The notes: generated by a model not told the origin, from the letters alone. DNA of 35,389 bases from JADKIH01 sp031367345 (GCA_031367345.1 JANLPR010000023.1:1-35389), one strand, 5' to 3'. Shown: positions 16,876-25,617, counted from the first letter of the stretch. Translations and numbers: made by a program.

Positions 16876-17255
16876 TTTAAACAAGCGTTTTTTGGACTTA
16901 ACCAAGGATGGATTGTAAAATTCAGCCTTCCCGAAGAAATAGCCGGATCTTCTTTTAATAATTGCTCTACCTCCTCTTGAGTAGAAACGTTGAAAATAAA
17001 AATTCCACGCCAGTCGCACTCATCTGCAAAAGGTCCTGCAATATCTATTTTTCCTTCGGAATGAAGCTTATTAATATTCGTCAGATGACCATTTTGAATT
17101 TTAGCAGCAGTTATTGAATCTTGTGAACGATTGGGGCCTTTTGTAAGTAGCACAAAATAATACTGCTTCAAAATTGAGGGAACACTCTGCGCATCAGTTT
17201 CTACAGCAGCTAACCAACAACAAACCACTAAAAATATTTTTACACTTTTCTTCAT
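16872..17255 (-). CDS. secreted YciI-like (YCII domain) protein
   Basis: 127 residues: a signal peptide (MKKSVKIFLVVCCWLAAVETDAQ, cut near residue 23) and then a YCII-type ferredoxin-like domain (QYYFVLLTKGPNR, KIQNGHLTNINKLHSEG, GPFADECDWRGIFIF, DPAISSGRLNF). The conserved His (His57) and Asp region are present. YCII proteins are small alpha/beta-barrel dimers, some acting as dehalogenase- or lactone-isomerase-like enzymes; the substrate here is unknown. Export is unusual for the family, as most YciI proteins are cytoplasmic. Both ends overlap neighbours by four bases (ATGA), so it is co-translated with the YfiT-like protein and the 39-residue peptide. Confidence 0.8.
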   Translation of the reverse strand: MKKSVKIFLVVCCWLAAVETDAQSVPSILKQYYFVLLTKGPNRSQDSITAAKIQNGHLTNINKLHSEGKIDIAGPFADECDWRGIFIFNVSTQEEVEQLLKEDPAISSGRLNFTIHPWLSPKNACLK

Positions 17256-17779
17256 TTGTTAATTATTCTTAAATGCCCTAAATGATGCAGGCCATGCCAA
17301 GCATACAACGCCAAAACAGTAGAAAGCGTAAAATCTTTTTGGCTTTCCGGATGGAAATAGGTTCGGCTAAATTCATCATCCTTCATTCCCTCAATAATGC
17401 ATACCAATTTTGCATGGATGGCTTCTAACATATTTATTGAAATGATTGGATCGAGCGCATGCACGTCCTTCAAAGTAGCCCAACGCGATTCTAAATATGG
17501 TTTGATAGTCGGGTGATTCTCGGTGAGTGTTAGTTTAAAGCGAATCAATGCATTCATGTGACTATCGGCTAAATGATGAATGACTTGCCGTGCCGACCAA
17601 CCATCCGGTCGATATGTATTCTCCATTCGATCTCCCTTTTTCAAAATATCATATTCCTTTTTTAGTAAAGATGGTAATTCGACCAAGTGCATAATACACT
17701 GTTTTTTAAATGCATCAGTAAAATCGGAAGGTGGGGAAAATTTCCCGTTGGGATATTTTAGCAATTCGAGCGTCTCCAT
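17252..17779 (-). CDS. DinB-like metal-dependent protein, YfiT/BstA type
   Basis: 175 residues, the family length. The N-terminus has the YfiT-type opening (LKYPNGKFSPP), then the four-helix DinB fold with metal-ligand motifs RQVIHHLADSHMN (His68/69) and WHGLHHLGH (His162-169). YfiT-type members include bacillithiol S-transferases with a bound metal ion; whether this organism makes bacillithiol cannot be told here, so the thiol partner is open. It is the first gene of a three-gene unit with ATGA overlaps. A possible -7 box (TATCTTCG, one mismatch) lies in the 63-base gap to the divergent amidohydrolase gene. Confidence 0.88.
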   Translation of the reverse strand: METLELLKYPNGKFSPPSDFTDAFKKQCIMHLVELPSLLKKEYDILKKGDRMENTYRPDGWSARQVIHHLADSHMNALIRFKLTLTENHPTIKPYLESRWATLKDVHALDPIISINMLEAIHAKLVCIIEGMKDDEFSRTYFHPESQKDFTLSTVLALYAWHGLHHLGHLRIINK

Positions 17780-17842
17780 GAATGTAGCTTTTAATTTTAT
17801 ACGAAGATAATTATTTACTTTGCAGCCTATCAGAATTCATTC

Positions 17843-19495
17843 ATGAAAAAAATCACTTTTCCGGCTTTATTAATTGCCGCTCTGTTGAGCTTTACTTCCT
17901 GTCATATTCGGAGACAGGCGGATTCGATCTTTTACAATGCAAAAATATATACTGTTGACAATGGCTTTTCGGTGACTGAAGCAATGGCGATAAAAGGAGG
18001 CAAAATATTAGCACTAGGCAGTTCACAAGATATTCTAGACGAATTTGCGGCTTCCACTAAAATTGATGTCAAGGGCAAATTTATTTATCCGGGATTTATT
18101 GATGCGCATTGCCATTTTTACGGTTACTCTACCGATTTGTTGAAATGCGATCTCTATGGAACTACATCATTCGACGAAGTATTGACACGACTGATCAATT
18201 ATTCTAAAACCAATAAATTTACATGGAATCTTGGACGCGGATGGGACCAAAACGATTGGGAAAATAAAGAATTTCCGACGAAAGAAAAACTTGACAGTTT
18301 ATTTCCTTCGAAGCCGGTATTTTTAATGCGAATAGATGGTCATGCTGCATTATGCAATTCGAAAGCACTTGCGCTTGCAAACATTAATTCTTCCACAAAA
18401 GTTAGTGGTGGTGAAGTAATACTGAAGAATGGTAAAACTACCGGGCTACTAATTGATAATGCAGTTGACTTGGTAAAAAATAAAATTCCTGTTTTTTCAA
18501 ATGAACTGATTAATGAATCTCTTTTGAAAGGACAAGAAAATTGTTTTGCTGTTGGACTTACTACCGTCGACGATGCAGGATTAGGGAAAGATTCAATTAT
18601 GACTCTTCACAAACTTCAAAAAGATGGAAAATTGAAGATGAGAATTTATGCAATGATGTCGGATGAAACTTCTACGTTAAAACATTTCTTTACACATGGT
18701 CCAATCATAAGCGACAAATTAAAAGTAAGAGCCATTAAAGTATATGCGGATGGTGCATTGGGATCGAGAGGAGCATGTCTGAAAAAAGAATATTCCGACA
18801 TGCCAGGCTACTATGGAAACTTATTACATCCTTACGATTATTTTGTAAAAATTGCAGATGAAGCACTTGAAAAGGGATTTCAATTATGTACTCATGCTAT
18901 CGGTGATTCTGCCAATAAAGTAATACTTGATGTGTATAGTAAACATTTGGGTGGTGAAAATAATAAGCGATGGAGAATTGAACATTGTCAGCTTGTAGAT
19001 GAAATAGACAGGGCAAAATTTGGAAATAATAATATTATCCCATCGGTTCAACCAACACATGCTACGAGCGACATGTATTGGGTGAAAGACCGAATAGGAG
19101 AATCAAGAATGCATACTGCTTATGCGTATAAGTCACTGAGAGACGACAGCAACGGACTGATCGCTTTCGGCACTGATTTTCCGGTAGAAGATATTAGTCC
19201 TATCAAAACATTTTATGCAGCAGTTTACAGAAGAGATCTTGATGGGCTTCCTGAAGATGGTTTCCAAATAGACGAACGAACGAAAAGAAAGGATGCACTT
19301 AGAGCAATGACAATATGGGCAGCTTATTCCAATTTTGAAGAAGAAGAAAAAGGTTCTTTGGAAGAAGGCAAATTTGCCGACTTTGTAATACTTGATAAAG
19401 ATCTTTTGAAAATGGACGAAAGTAAAATCCCAAGCACTCAGGTATTAGAAACTTATTTGGATGGGAAAAAAGTTTATGAGAGAAGTAAGAAGTAA
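17843..19495 (+). CDS. amidohydrolase family lipoprotein (YtcJ/AepA-like, amidohydrolase 3)
   Basis: 550 residues. An N-terminal lipoprotein-like signal (MKKITFPALLIAALLSFTSC) puts Cys20 at a plausible lipidation site. The metal-dependent hydrolase domain follows: YPGFIDAHCHF (His89, His91), LGRGWDQNDW, a carboxylated-Lys candidate in VRAIKVYADGALGSRG, LCTHAIGDSAN, RIEHCQ, and IAFGTDFPVE with the metal Asp. This matches amidohydrolase 3 (YtcJ) proteins acting on amides, ureas or similar bonds; the substrate is unknown. Predicted location: periplasmic face of a membrane. The gene ends within a heptamer repeat: the last codons (RSKK) and the TAA are made of agaagta units, so the ancestral C-terminus may have been replaced. 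Confidence 0.9.
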   Translation: MKKITFPALLIAALLSFTSCHIRRQADSIFYNAKIYTVDNGFSVTEAMAIKGGKILALGSSQDILDEFAASTKIDVKGKFIYPGFIDAHCHFYGYSTDLLKCDLYGTTSFDEVLTRLINYSKTNKFTWNLGRGWDQNDWENKEFPTKEKLDSLFPSKPVFLMRIDGHAALCNSKALALANINSSTKVSGGEVILKNGKTTGLLIDNAVDLVKNKIPVFSNELINESLLKGQENCFAVGLTTVDDAGLGKDSIMTLHKLQKDGKLKMRIYAMMSDETSTLKHFFTHGPIISDKLKVRAIKVYADGALGSRGACLKKEYSDMPGYYGNLLHPYDYFVKIADEALEKGFQLCTHAIGDSANKVILDVYSKHLGGENNKRWRIEHCQLVDEIDRAKFGNNNIIPSVQPTHATSDMYWVKDRIGESRMHTAYAYKSLRDDSNGLIAFGTDFPVEDISPIKTFYAAVYRRDLDGLPEDGFQIDERTKRKDALRAMTIWAAYSNFEEEEKGSLEEGKFADFVILDKDLLKMDESKIPSTQVLETYLDGKKVYERSKK

Positions 19496-19557
19496 GAAGG
19501 AAGAAGTAAGAAGTAAGAAGTAAGAAGGAAGAAGTAAGAAGTAAGAAGTAAGAAGTA
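19481..19557 (+). repeat. tandem heptamer array, 11 copies
   Basis: Eleven consecutive 7-mers: nine AGAAGTA and two AGAAGGA (copies 3 and 7), which gives a second-order period of 28 bases. The first two copies encode the C-terminus and stop of the amidohydrolase. The translation of the other strand (19299-19631) is pure low complexity and is not a gene. Confidence 0.95.
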
Positions 19558-19674
19558 AAAAAGTCATAAATAAGAAACAACTCTGCGGGAATCTGCGGAT
19601 TCTGCGGGAGAAAAAAAATTGCTAACTCCACTCGTAAGAATGTGTTCGCTAAGAGAAAGATTGTCTGTACCTAG

Positions 19675-19804
19675 AAGCGAAATCCCGCTTCGCTAAAGAT
19701 TTCGCTTTGCGGCGAAGTAAGTAGTACGCAGTTCATTTTTTTACTCACTACTTACTACTCACTATTCACTGATAGAAGTAAGAAATTCATTTTTTTACTC
19801 ACTA
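19675..19804. repeat. low-complexity region with inverted and direct repeats
   Basis: Contains GCGAAATC/GATTTCGC (19677-19705), overlapping a competing hairpin GAAGCG/CGCTTC (19675-19691). It also has AGTAAGTAGT/ACTACTTACT (19716-19756) and a perfect 19-base direct repeat TTCATTTTTTTACTCACTA at 19732-19750 and 19786-19804. The 339-base gap 19496-19834 holds only this and the heptamer array; no gene or clear terminator seen. Confidence 0.8.
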
Positions 19805-19834
19805 ATTACCACTCACCAATCACCAATATTGAAC

Positions 19835-20161
19835 TTATTCATTATGTGGTTTTTTGCAACACTCGGGTAATTTGCGAAAGGCTTTCGGATCGGCTTTCAG
19901 AGTGTCGGCATCATAACCAATTTTTGTAACTTCTTTTTGTATTTGAAGAGCATTTGTTTTGGCAGGATCAAAGACTACTTGTAATGTTTTTGTCTCTACA
20001 TCTTGATTCGAACTAACTATCCCTTTCACAAATGATAAATCATGCTCAATTGTTTCTTTACACATTTCACAAACAGCAGACGTTTGAATTTTAATTGTGT
20101 CGGTTTGTGCAAATACTACTTGAACACTACAAATAAATATTGCTATAATAATCTTTTTCAT
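19835..20161 (-). CDS. secreted heavy-metal-associated (HMA) domain protein
   Basis: 108 residues: a signal peptide (MKKIIIAIFICSVQVVFAQ) and one HMA ferredoxin-like domain with the metal-binding pair Cys31-x-x-Cys34 in AVCEMCKETIEHDL, followed by FVKGIVSSNQD and VTKIGYDADT. The usual GMTC is changed to AVCEMC. An additional C-terminal pair Cys101-Cys102 plus a His (ECCKKPHNE) may form a second site. The predicted role is binding Cu(I) or another soft metal in the periplasm. It lies 26 bases after the TonB receptor and is probably co-transcribed with it. Confidence 0.88.
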   Translation of the reverse strand: MKKIIIAIFICSVQVVFAQTDTIKIQTSAVCEMCKETIEHDLSFVKGIVSSNQDVETKTLQVVFDPAKTNALQIQKEVTKIGYDADTLKADPKAFRKLPECCKKPHNE

Positions 20162-20187
20162 CGCTTTGATTTTAATTGCTTGTTATT

Positions 20188-22398
20188 TTATTTTAAACTA
20201 AATCGCAAACCAACATAAATTCTTCTTCCTGCTATAGGTCCCCAAATATTTGTTGCATCAAATTTCGAACTAAAAGGATCTTGAGAACTTACTATAGGGT
20301 TATCTTGTTTAAAGTTAAGAAAATTTTCTACTCCAACATAATACGATATCCGCTTAAACTCTTTTGTAACCTGTGTATTCATAAGAATAAATGCAGGTGA
20401 ATACGTTTTCACTTCTCCTTTATCATTAGCAATCTCTTGTAGCTTCTTCTTTCCCTCCAATACAATGGTATAGTCAAATTTTAAATGTCTACGTTTATAT
20501 TCATAGGCCAAATTCACAAGACCCCTACTCCTAGTCACCAACGGAACTTCTAAGAGCTTACCCTGATATGTATTTTTTACATCATCGGCTTTAAATGCAA
20601 GTCTTACATCCAAATGATTTATTACCTCTGCATTAAACGACACCTGAAAACTGTTACTGAATGATTTTCCATTCAAATTATAGAAGTGAATTGCATTCTT
20701 ATCTGAATACATATCTGTAATCAACTGCTGACTAAAATCGGTTTTATAAAGATCAATATTAAACGATGCCGGCTTCCCCACTAATTGAAATTTTTGAGTG
20801 TAATTAATTCCATAATTTACTGCTCGCTCTGCTTCTATCTTTTCATCAACAATTAATTTACGAGAGGTGGCGAAAACTGAAATATGATCTGCGAAAATAT
20901 ATGGTCTTCGATAACTACTTCCAACAGATAATCTGACAATAGAATTCTCAGTAAAATTATACTTTAAATGTAAGCGAGGAATTAACACCCAACCATCTTC
21001 AAAATGATAATCTTCTCTTGCTCCTGCTATCAATTTAAATTTATCCAGATAACTATAAGTATACTCAAAAAATACTCCGGGAATATTTTCAGCTAATTCT
21101 AATATGCTAGTCTGATACAACTGCGAAACTTCATTGTATCGATAATTTATTCCAACTTTATATTCATGATTCAATTTAATAAAATAATTTTGAAAAATAC
21201 TTTGAAGATAAACAGTCTTCTCTGTTGCATCATAAATTTTAAAACCAAAATTTGAATTCATATCGTGATAAGTAAACTGTATTATATTCCCAACACTCAT
21301 CTGTGGCCGTTTTGGATAAACAATTCCTACTTTACCATAAGCTTCTGCTCGCTGCGTTTCCACTTTAGTTTTATAGGCATCAATAATTGTATGTCCGCCA
21401 TTCTCCATTCCAATCTGACCTCCATCTGACTTATCCACTAAATATTTAATTCCAAATTGTGCTTCTACTCTTCTGTTCAATTGAAACTGCCATCTATTAT
21501 ATAAATTTACTTGACGATTTGTTGGCGAATCTGCAAAACCATCAGTGTTATTATCTAATGCATGATCCATTAACCTACCATGAACCATAAACATAGTAGA
21601 TGCTTTTTTACTCAGCACTTTCTTGTAAAAAGTATTCAACTCCAAAGATTGATGTTCATCTGCAAATAAATTCAAATAAAATTTAGGTGTCGTTTTTTCA
21701 AGAGGTTTTTTAAACTCAACATTAATTAACCCTGTGGTGGATTCATAACCGTTTACAACCGAACCACTGCCCTTGGTGAGTTGAATAGATTCCATCCAAG
21801 GTCCGGGAATAAATGTTAATCCATAGATACCTGCTATCCCTTGCATATTTGGAATATTCTCGGTAAGAAGTTGCGAGTAGATCCCTGACAATCCTAAGAG
21901 CTGTATTTCCTTAGCTCCTGTAACTGCATCTTTGTATGCGACACTAATCACCGGATTTGTTTCAAATGCTTCAGATAAATTACAACATGCGGCCTTTAAC
22001 AATTCCACTTCTGTTATTCGTTCAACATTTAATGGCTGAATTGTAGAAATTACTAGCGCATCCTTTTTACCATTTATCTCAATCGATTTCAATTCAATCG
22101 ATTTTTTTAAAAATAACTTTAAAGGTTTTTCTTCTGAAATCGTAAGTGTGTCGTTTGTAAATCCAACGCATGAAACAACTGCTATCAGTGGAAGGTCGGC
22201 ATGTATTTCAATTGAAAAGTGCCCGGAGGTATCCGTGACTGCGAAGATATTCAACGTAGGAAAACGCACTACAGCAGACGGAATTGTAACGGAAGGGGCT
22301 TCTTTTTCATAGACAAATCCGTTTAAGTAAACATGAGCTTCCGCATTTATAGATAGCATGCTCATCCAAATTAGGATGAATATTTTTTTAAAATTCAT
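20188..22398 (-). CDS. TonB-dependent receptor with N-terminal carboxypeptidase-regulatory-like domain, probably metal-related
   Basis: 736 residues: signal peptide (to about 21), CarboxypepD_reg-like beta-sandwich (about 23-100), plug (about 110-235, with KAACCNLSEAFETNP, IQLLGLSGIYSQLLTENI and VVNGYESTTGLINVEF) and a 22-strand-type barrel ending in IYVGLRFSLK with a C-terminal aromatic or hydrophobic strand. The Cys138-Cys139 pair in the plug is typical of the receptor subtype found next to HMA and HYC_CC_PP proteins. Together with those neighbours it suggests outer-membrane uptake or sensing of copper or a related metal. No SusD partner is present. Substrate is inferred from context only. 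Confidence 0.9.
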   Translation of the reverse strand: MNFKKIFILIWMSMLSINAEAHVYLNGFVYEKEAPSVTIPSAVVRFPTLNIFAVTDTSGHFSIEIHADLPLIAVVSCVGFTNDTLTISEEKPLKLFLKKSIELKSIEINGKKDALVISTIQPLNVERITEVELLKAACCNLSEAFETNPVISVAYKDAVTGAKEIQLLGLSGIYSQLLTENIPNMQGIAGIYGLTFIPGPWMESIQLTKGSGSVVNGYESTTGLINVEFKKPLEKTTPKFYLNLFADEHQSLELNTFYKKVLSKKASTMFMVHGRLMDHALDNNTDGFADSPTNRQVNLYNRWQFQLNRRVEAQFGIKYLVDKSDGGQIGMENGGHTIIDAYKTKVETQRAEAYGKVGIVYPKRPQMSVGNIIQFTYHDMNSNFGFKIYDATEKTVYLQSIFQNYFIKLNHEYKVGINYRYNEVSQLYQTSILELAENIPGVFFEYTYSYLDKFKLIAGAREDYHFEDGWVLIPRLHLKYNFTENSIVRLSVGSSYRRPYIFADHISVFATSRKLIVDEKIEAERAVNYGINYTQKFQLVGKPASFNIDLYKTDFSQQLITDMYSDKNAIHFYNLNGKSFSNSFQVSFNAEVINHLDVRLAFKADDVKNTYQGKLLEVPLVTRSRGLVNLAYEYKRRHLKFDYTIVLEGKKKLQEIANDKGEVKTYSPAFILMNTQVTKEFKRISYYVGVENFLNFKQDNPIVSSQDPFSSKFDATNIWGPIAGRRIYVGLRFSLK

Positions 22399-22422
22399 TT
22401 GTATTTAATTTATGTTTTCAGT

Positions 22423-22453
22423 AAAAAATGATCTTGCAGTTGCCGGAGATCAT
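22423..22453 (-). terminator. hairpin with T run between the HYC-like gene and the TonB receptor (possible attenuator)
   Basis: On the minus strand ATGATCT and AGATCAT pair across a 12-base loop and are followed by six T. It sits 25 bases before the receptor start, so it would reduce read-through from the upstream genes into the receptor. Confidence 0.5.
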
Positions 22454-22477
22454 CACGAAATTTGAAATAAACATAAA

Positions 22478-22870
22478 TCAAATCTGCAAACGTTGAAAAA
22501 GTAGTAATGGATCAACCTTAAATCCACTTTCGCCTAAAGTTACAATATCATCAGTTCTATCCGAAATATTTCCAACGAAATAAAAAAATGAATTAATTAT
22601 TTTAGGAAAGCAAACATGTACATTATTGTTACCGGAATTTTCAATCGGCAATCTGCTAAAAAGGTGCTCTACTAAACAACATTTTGATTTAGAAAAACCC
22701 TCTCCGCATTTTTCCTGAAGTGCATTAACACAGCAAGCATCTGTATCCGAGCCCGACTCAGTTTTACAAACTGAAGAAATGCATTTATGAATCGACACAC
22801 CTACTCCACTGCCCGCTACTAAAATAAGAACAGACATCCATACGATGAAAAATGACTTAAGCGTTTTCAA
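22478..22870 (-). CDS. HYC_CC_PP-like small Cys-rich exported protein
   Basis: 130 residues: a signal peptide (MKTLKSFFIVWMSVLILVAGSG), then a dense Cys/His pattern of His28, Cys30, Cys35, Cys46-Cys47, Cys55, Cys64-Cys65 and His69. This corresponds to the Bacteroidota HYC_CC_PP family often found beside metal TonB receptors and HMA proteins; the PP part at the end is not obvious here. A periplasmic metal-binding role is inferred. It starts with TTG, which overlaps the TGA stop of the upstream gene as TTGA; the signal peptide with its Lys residues right after this TTG supports it. The next ATG (residue 12) would cut the signal peptide. Confidence 0.75.
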   Translation of the reverse strand: MKTLKSFFIVWMSVLILVAGSGVGVSIHKCISSVCKTESGSDTDACCVNALQEKCGEGFSKSKCCLVEHLFSRLPIENSGNNNVHVCFPKIINSFFYFVGNISDRTDDIVTLGESGFKVDPLLLFQRLQI

Positions 22871-25437
22871 TTAATAATTATTTTACCTTGAACTTTTTTA
22901 TTCGCCTTTGCTAAAAGCTGGTACATATAAATTCCATTCGGAAAATTGAGAGTTCCTTTCCATCTGTAATCAAAATTTACCCGATATATTTCTTTTCCGG
23001 CAGAATCGAAGATGATCAATAAATTATTTTGTTCATCAGATTCAGCATTAAGAATTTTCTCGCTCCCTAAAACAGACGGATACACTTTTGTATTTGCACT
23101 TTGAAATTCGTTGACATAATCACACACATCGAATACGACAAGAGCAGTGTCGCTATTAGTACAACCATTCGTATCCGTTACATTCACTATCACCAATTCA
23201 GAATCGATGGAAGATGAACCGGAAAAAAGTGCAATAAACTCCGATGTTGCCCCATAATTCCAAAGGTAACTGTTGAAGCCAGGACCTGCATCCATCAAAT
23301 AAGTCAAGTTATTGCACAATATAGTATCAGGTCCAATAGATACCATCGGTTTTGCAAGCACACTAATTTGAATGGTGTCTGTTTCTTTTGGACAACCATA
23401 TTGATCTATAAAACTAACAGAATAATCTCCGGGAATGCCAACTAATATCGTTGATGTTGTATCGCCGGTGTTCCACATAAATTCTGTTCCAGAGGAACTA
23501 GATAATTCAACTTGTTGGCCATCACAAATAGACGACGGGCCATTTGCATTTACAATAGGTAGGACATTATCAAATCTGACTGTTGCGGGGTCAGAATAAT
23601 TTATACATCCATTCTGATCTGTAATGCGAACGAAAAAATAGCCATTATGATTTGCATAAAATATTGAATCAGTAGCTCCATTTTGCAAATACCAATTAAG
23701 ATAATCGGCAAAATACCATTGAAATGCATAAGCAGGGTTTGAAGAAGCTATTAGTTGTAATGAATCATGTTCACAAACATAATCTATCGAAGGAAATATT
23801 AATGTAGGCTGAGCCGGAATTGAATAGATAGTATCAATCAATTTTTGATCACTATCGGTTGAACAATAATTCGAAGCAATTAATTTGTATAATCCTGTAG
23901 TACCTGGTACAATTGAAGTATTTGTTTCTCCTGGCAAGAGGCTACCATTCAAATACCATTGGTACTTCACTGTGAAATCTCCTTGAAACAAATTGCTTAA
24001 ACTAGAATTAATACAAATTCCTGAAGTGTCGGATCCTAGTTGAACTTGTGGTGTTGTAGCAAAAAATGCAGATATAAAATTAGTCTCTTCTATTGTACCT
24101 GACGTATCAATTATTTGAGCGAAATAATTTCCGGTAATATGAATTGGTAAACTTCTAAGTGTGTCTCCTGTGTTCCAAACAATCAAACTTGAAGGGTTAG
24201 GCATCGGATCTATTGTTAGTTGCAGGGTATCGGTAGAGCACAAATATTTCATGGGTGCCAATATTGTGTATGCTTTCGGAATATTTCCATGCGAATCGAA
24301 CAATGCAAAAAATATTTTGTTTGATTCAAATCCATTTGTACTTCCAAGAACAGCAATGTTTGAATCTGCTGTTTCTTCAATATGCAATCCAATATCGTTT
24401 AGTATTGAACCAATTTTTCGACTCCACAAACTATCTCCTGTTGAATTCGTTTTTACAAGTAGGATGTCATTCTGATTTGGGAGAATAGGATCTTCGATAG
24501 TTGAGAGAACAAGATAGCCACCATCAAATGCCTGAATTGCTTGCACTGTACTTTCATTCAGATAACTTCCACAATGTTTATCCCATAAAAAATTTCCGAC
24601 GGAGTCCAATTTGATTAATTGAAGATCGTTTTGTCCATTGTTTAAAAGCGTTGAGCCAATAATAACTCCTCCGTCTTGTGTTGCGCTAATAGAATTAGTT
24701 GTTGCCTGAAACTGATAAAGCGAATCTAGTATAACCTGACCTTGACTATTGAATTTTCGGATAGCAGAAACTTGGTATTGAAGATTGGCCGAAAAATAAT
24801 AGGTGTCGTAATAACTTAGCGAGAAAAAATTATTTGCTGATGCTTTAGTCAGACTATGTGCATTTAACAAAGAACCATCATAGCCGATAAATTCTGTCCA
24901 ATTGATTGACAGATCGGCATTAAGTGTATAGATCGAATAATAATTCGTGGAAATAAATCCATCGGTATAAAGGGAAATTGCAATAGAACTATCTTGATTC
25001 AGAATTATACCGGTTCCACTTGTTCCCCATCCATCAAGTGGTGGATAAGTACGTGAGTTAAGAAAATTTCCGGTGGAATCTAGGATGACCACTTCTGCTA
25101 ATGCTGAATAAAGTATTCCAGCATGAGTTCCAATAATAGCAATGTTACCATTTGACAAAATCGTAACACCGTTGGTATAAAAGCTGAATGCATCTGAATA
25201 CGATTTCTCCCATTGCTTGATGCCGTTTTTATTTAACTTAAGAATATAGTAACCCCGAGTGTGATAAGTAGAGTCAATAGCAGAACCGACAATTACAAAA
25301 CCGTCATCAACCGGTTTAAAAAAAACAGCTTCATGATCCGGCTTTTCTCCATACGCTTTTGCAAAGTGTTCAACTGAAAAAGCAGAATACGAGCAGAGAA
25401 TTAAAAATGAAAAGAGTAAGTAGATTTTTTTGATCAC
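22867..25437 (-). CDS. large T9SS-exported protein with propeller-like repeats and Ig/PKD-like domains
   Basis: About 856 residues from the GTG at 25437 (IKKIYLLFSFLILCSYSAFS signal peptide). The upstream in-frame TTG at 25458 lies inside the -7 promoter box, so it is not used. The first half has propeller-like units (LKLNKNGIKQWEKSY, IKLDSVGNFLWDKHC, VKTNSTGDSLWSRKI). The second half has four Ig/PKD-like sandwiches marked by C-x-x-D and W-N-T-G-D-T (CSTDTLQL, CEHDSLQL, CDGQQVELSS, CNNLTYLMD) and often found in Bacteroidota adhesin-like proteins. The end (VYPSVLG, FPNGIYMYQLLAKA, QGKIIIN) is a sorting-domain-like module. Predicted surface or released protein; ligand unknown. It is the first gene of the apparent metal cluster and overlaps the Cys-rich gene by 4 bases (TTGA). 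Confidence 0.85.
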   Translation of the reverse strand: MIKKIYLLFSFLILCSYSAFSVEHFAKAYGEKPDHEAVFFKPVDDGFVIVGSAIDSTYHTRGYYILKLNKNGIKQWEKSYSDAFSFYTNGVTILSNGNIAIIGTHAGILYSALAEVVILDSTGNFLNSRTYPPLDGWGTSGTGIILNQDSSIAISLYTDGFISTNYYSIYTLNADLSINWTEFIGYDGSLLNAHSLTKASANNFFSLSYYDTYYFSANLQYQVSAIRKFNSQGQVILDSLYQFQATTNSISATQDGGVIIGSTLLNNGQNDLQLIKLDSVGNFLWDKHCGSYLNESTVQAIQAFDGGYLVLSTIEDPILPNQNDILLVKTNSTGDSLWSRKIGSILNDIGLHIEETADSNIAVLGSTNGFESNKIFFALFDSHGNIPKAYTILAPMKYLCSTDTLQLTIDPMPNPSSLIVWNTGDTLRSLPIHITGNYFAQIIDTSGTIEETNFISAFFATTPQVQLGSDTSGICINSSLSNLFQGDFTVKYQWYLNGSLLPGETNTSIVPGTTGLYKLIASNYCSTDSDQKLIDTIYSIPAQPTLIFPSIDYVCEHDSLQLIASSNPAYAFQWYFADYLNWYLQNGATDSIFYANHNGYFFVRITDQNGCINYSDPATVRFDNVLPIVNANGPSSICDGQQVELSSSSGTEFMWNTGDTTSTILVGIPGDYSVSFIDQYGCPKETDTIQISVLAKPMVSIGPDTILCNNLTYLMDAGPGFNSYLWNYGATSEFIALFSGSSSIDSELVIVNVTDTNGCTNSDTALVVFDVCDYVNEFQSANTKVYPSVLGSEKILNAESDEQNNLLIIFDSAGKEIYRVNFDYRWKGTLNFPNGIYMYQLLAKANKKVQGKIIIN

Positions 25438-25455
25438 GAACAAATGATTGACGAG

Positions 25456-25463
25456 CAAAGATA
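25456..25463 (-). promoter_or_regulatory. -7 box of the T9SS/metal cluster
   Basis: TATCTTTG on the minus strand, an exact TAnnTTTG, about 20 bases before the GTG start at 25437. I see no good TTG at the expected -33 position, so the promoter may depend on an activator or be weak. Confidence 0.5.
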
Positions 25464-25617
25464 AGTCAATTGTCTAATTATGTGATATTAACAATCAGTT
25501 AATTACATTAATTTTTAATTGTTTAATTAACAAAAAATATTGCTTTTTCAGCCTAAAAACCAAACAAAACTCATATAATGCGCATTCACAAATTAAAGTT
25601 TACCTAGTATGGCATTC

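Noticed and set aside
16876..17019. 87-residue version of the small membrane peptide
   Set aside because: The additional N-terminal 48 residues are the other frame of the YciI-like gene; the ATG at 16875 overlaps the upstream stop as ATGA and fits coupled translation.
19481..19557. Possible CRISPR array
   Set aside because: Units are seven bases long without spacers and no cas gene is present.
19299..19631. Minus-strand 110-residue frame with many Leu/Ser/Phe repeats
   Set aside because: It is the reverse translation of the heptamer repeat and of the amidohydrolase 3' end; low complexity, no start context, no family.
25438..25458. TTG start adding seven residues to the large T9SS protein
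   Set aside because: The TTG is part of the TATCTTTG -7 box; the GTG at 25437 gives a normal signal peptide start with two lysines.
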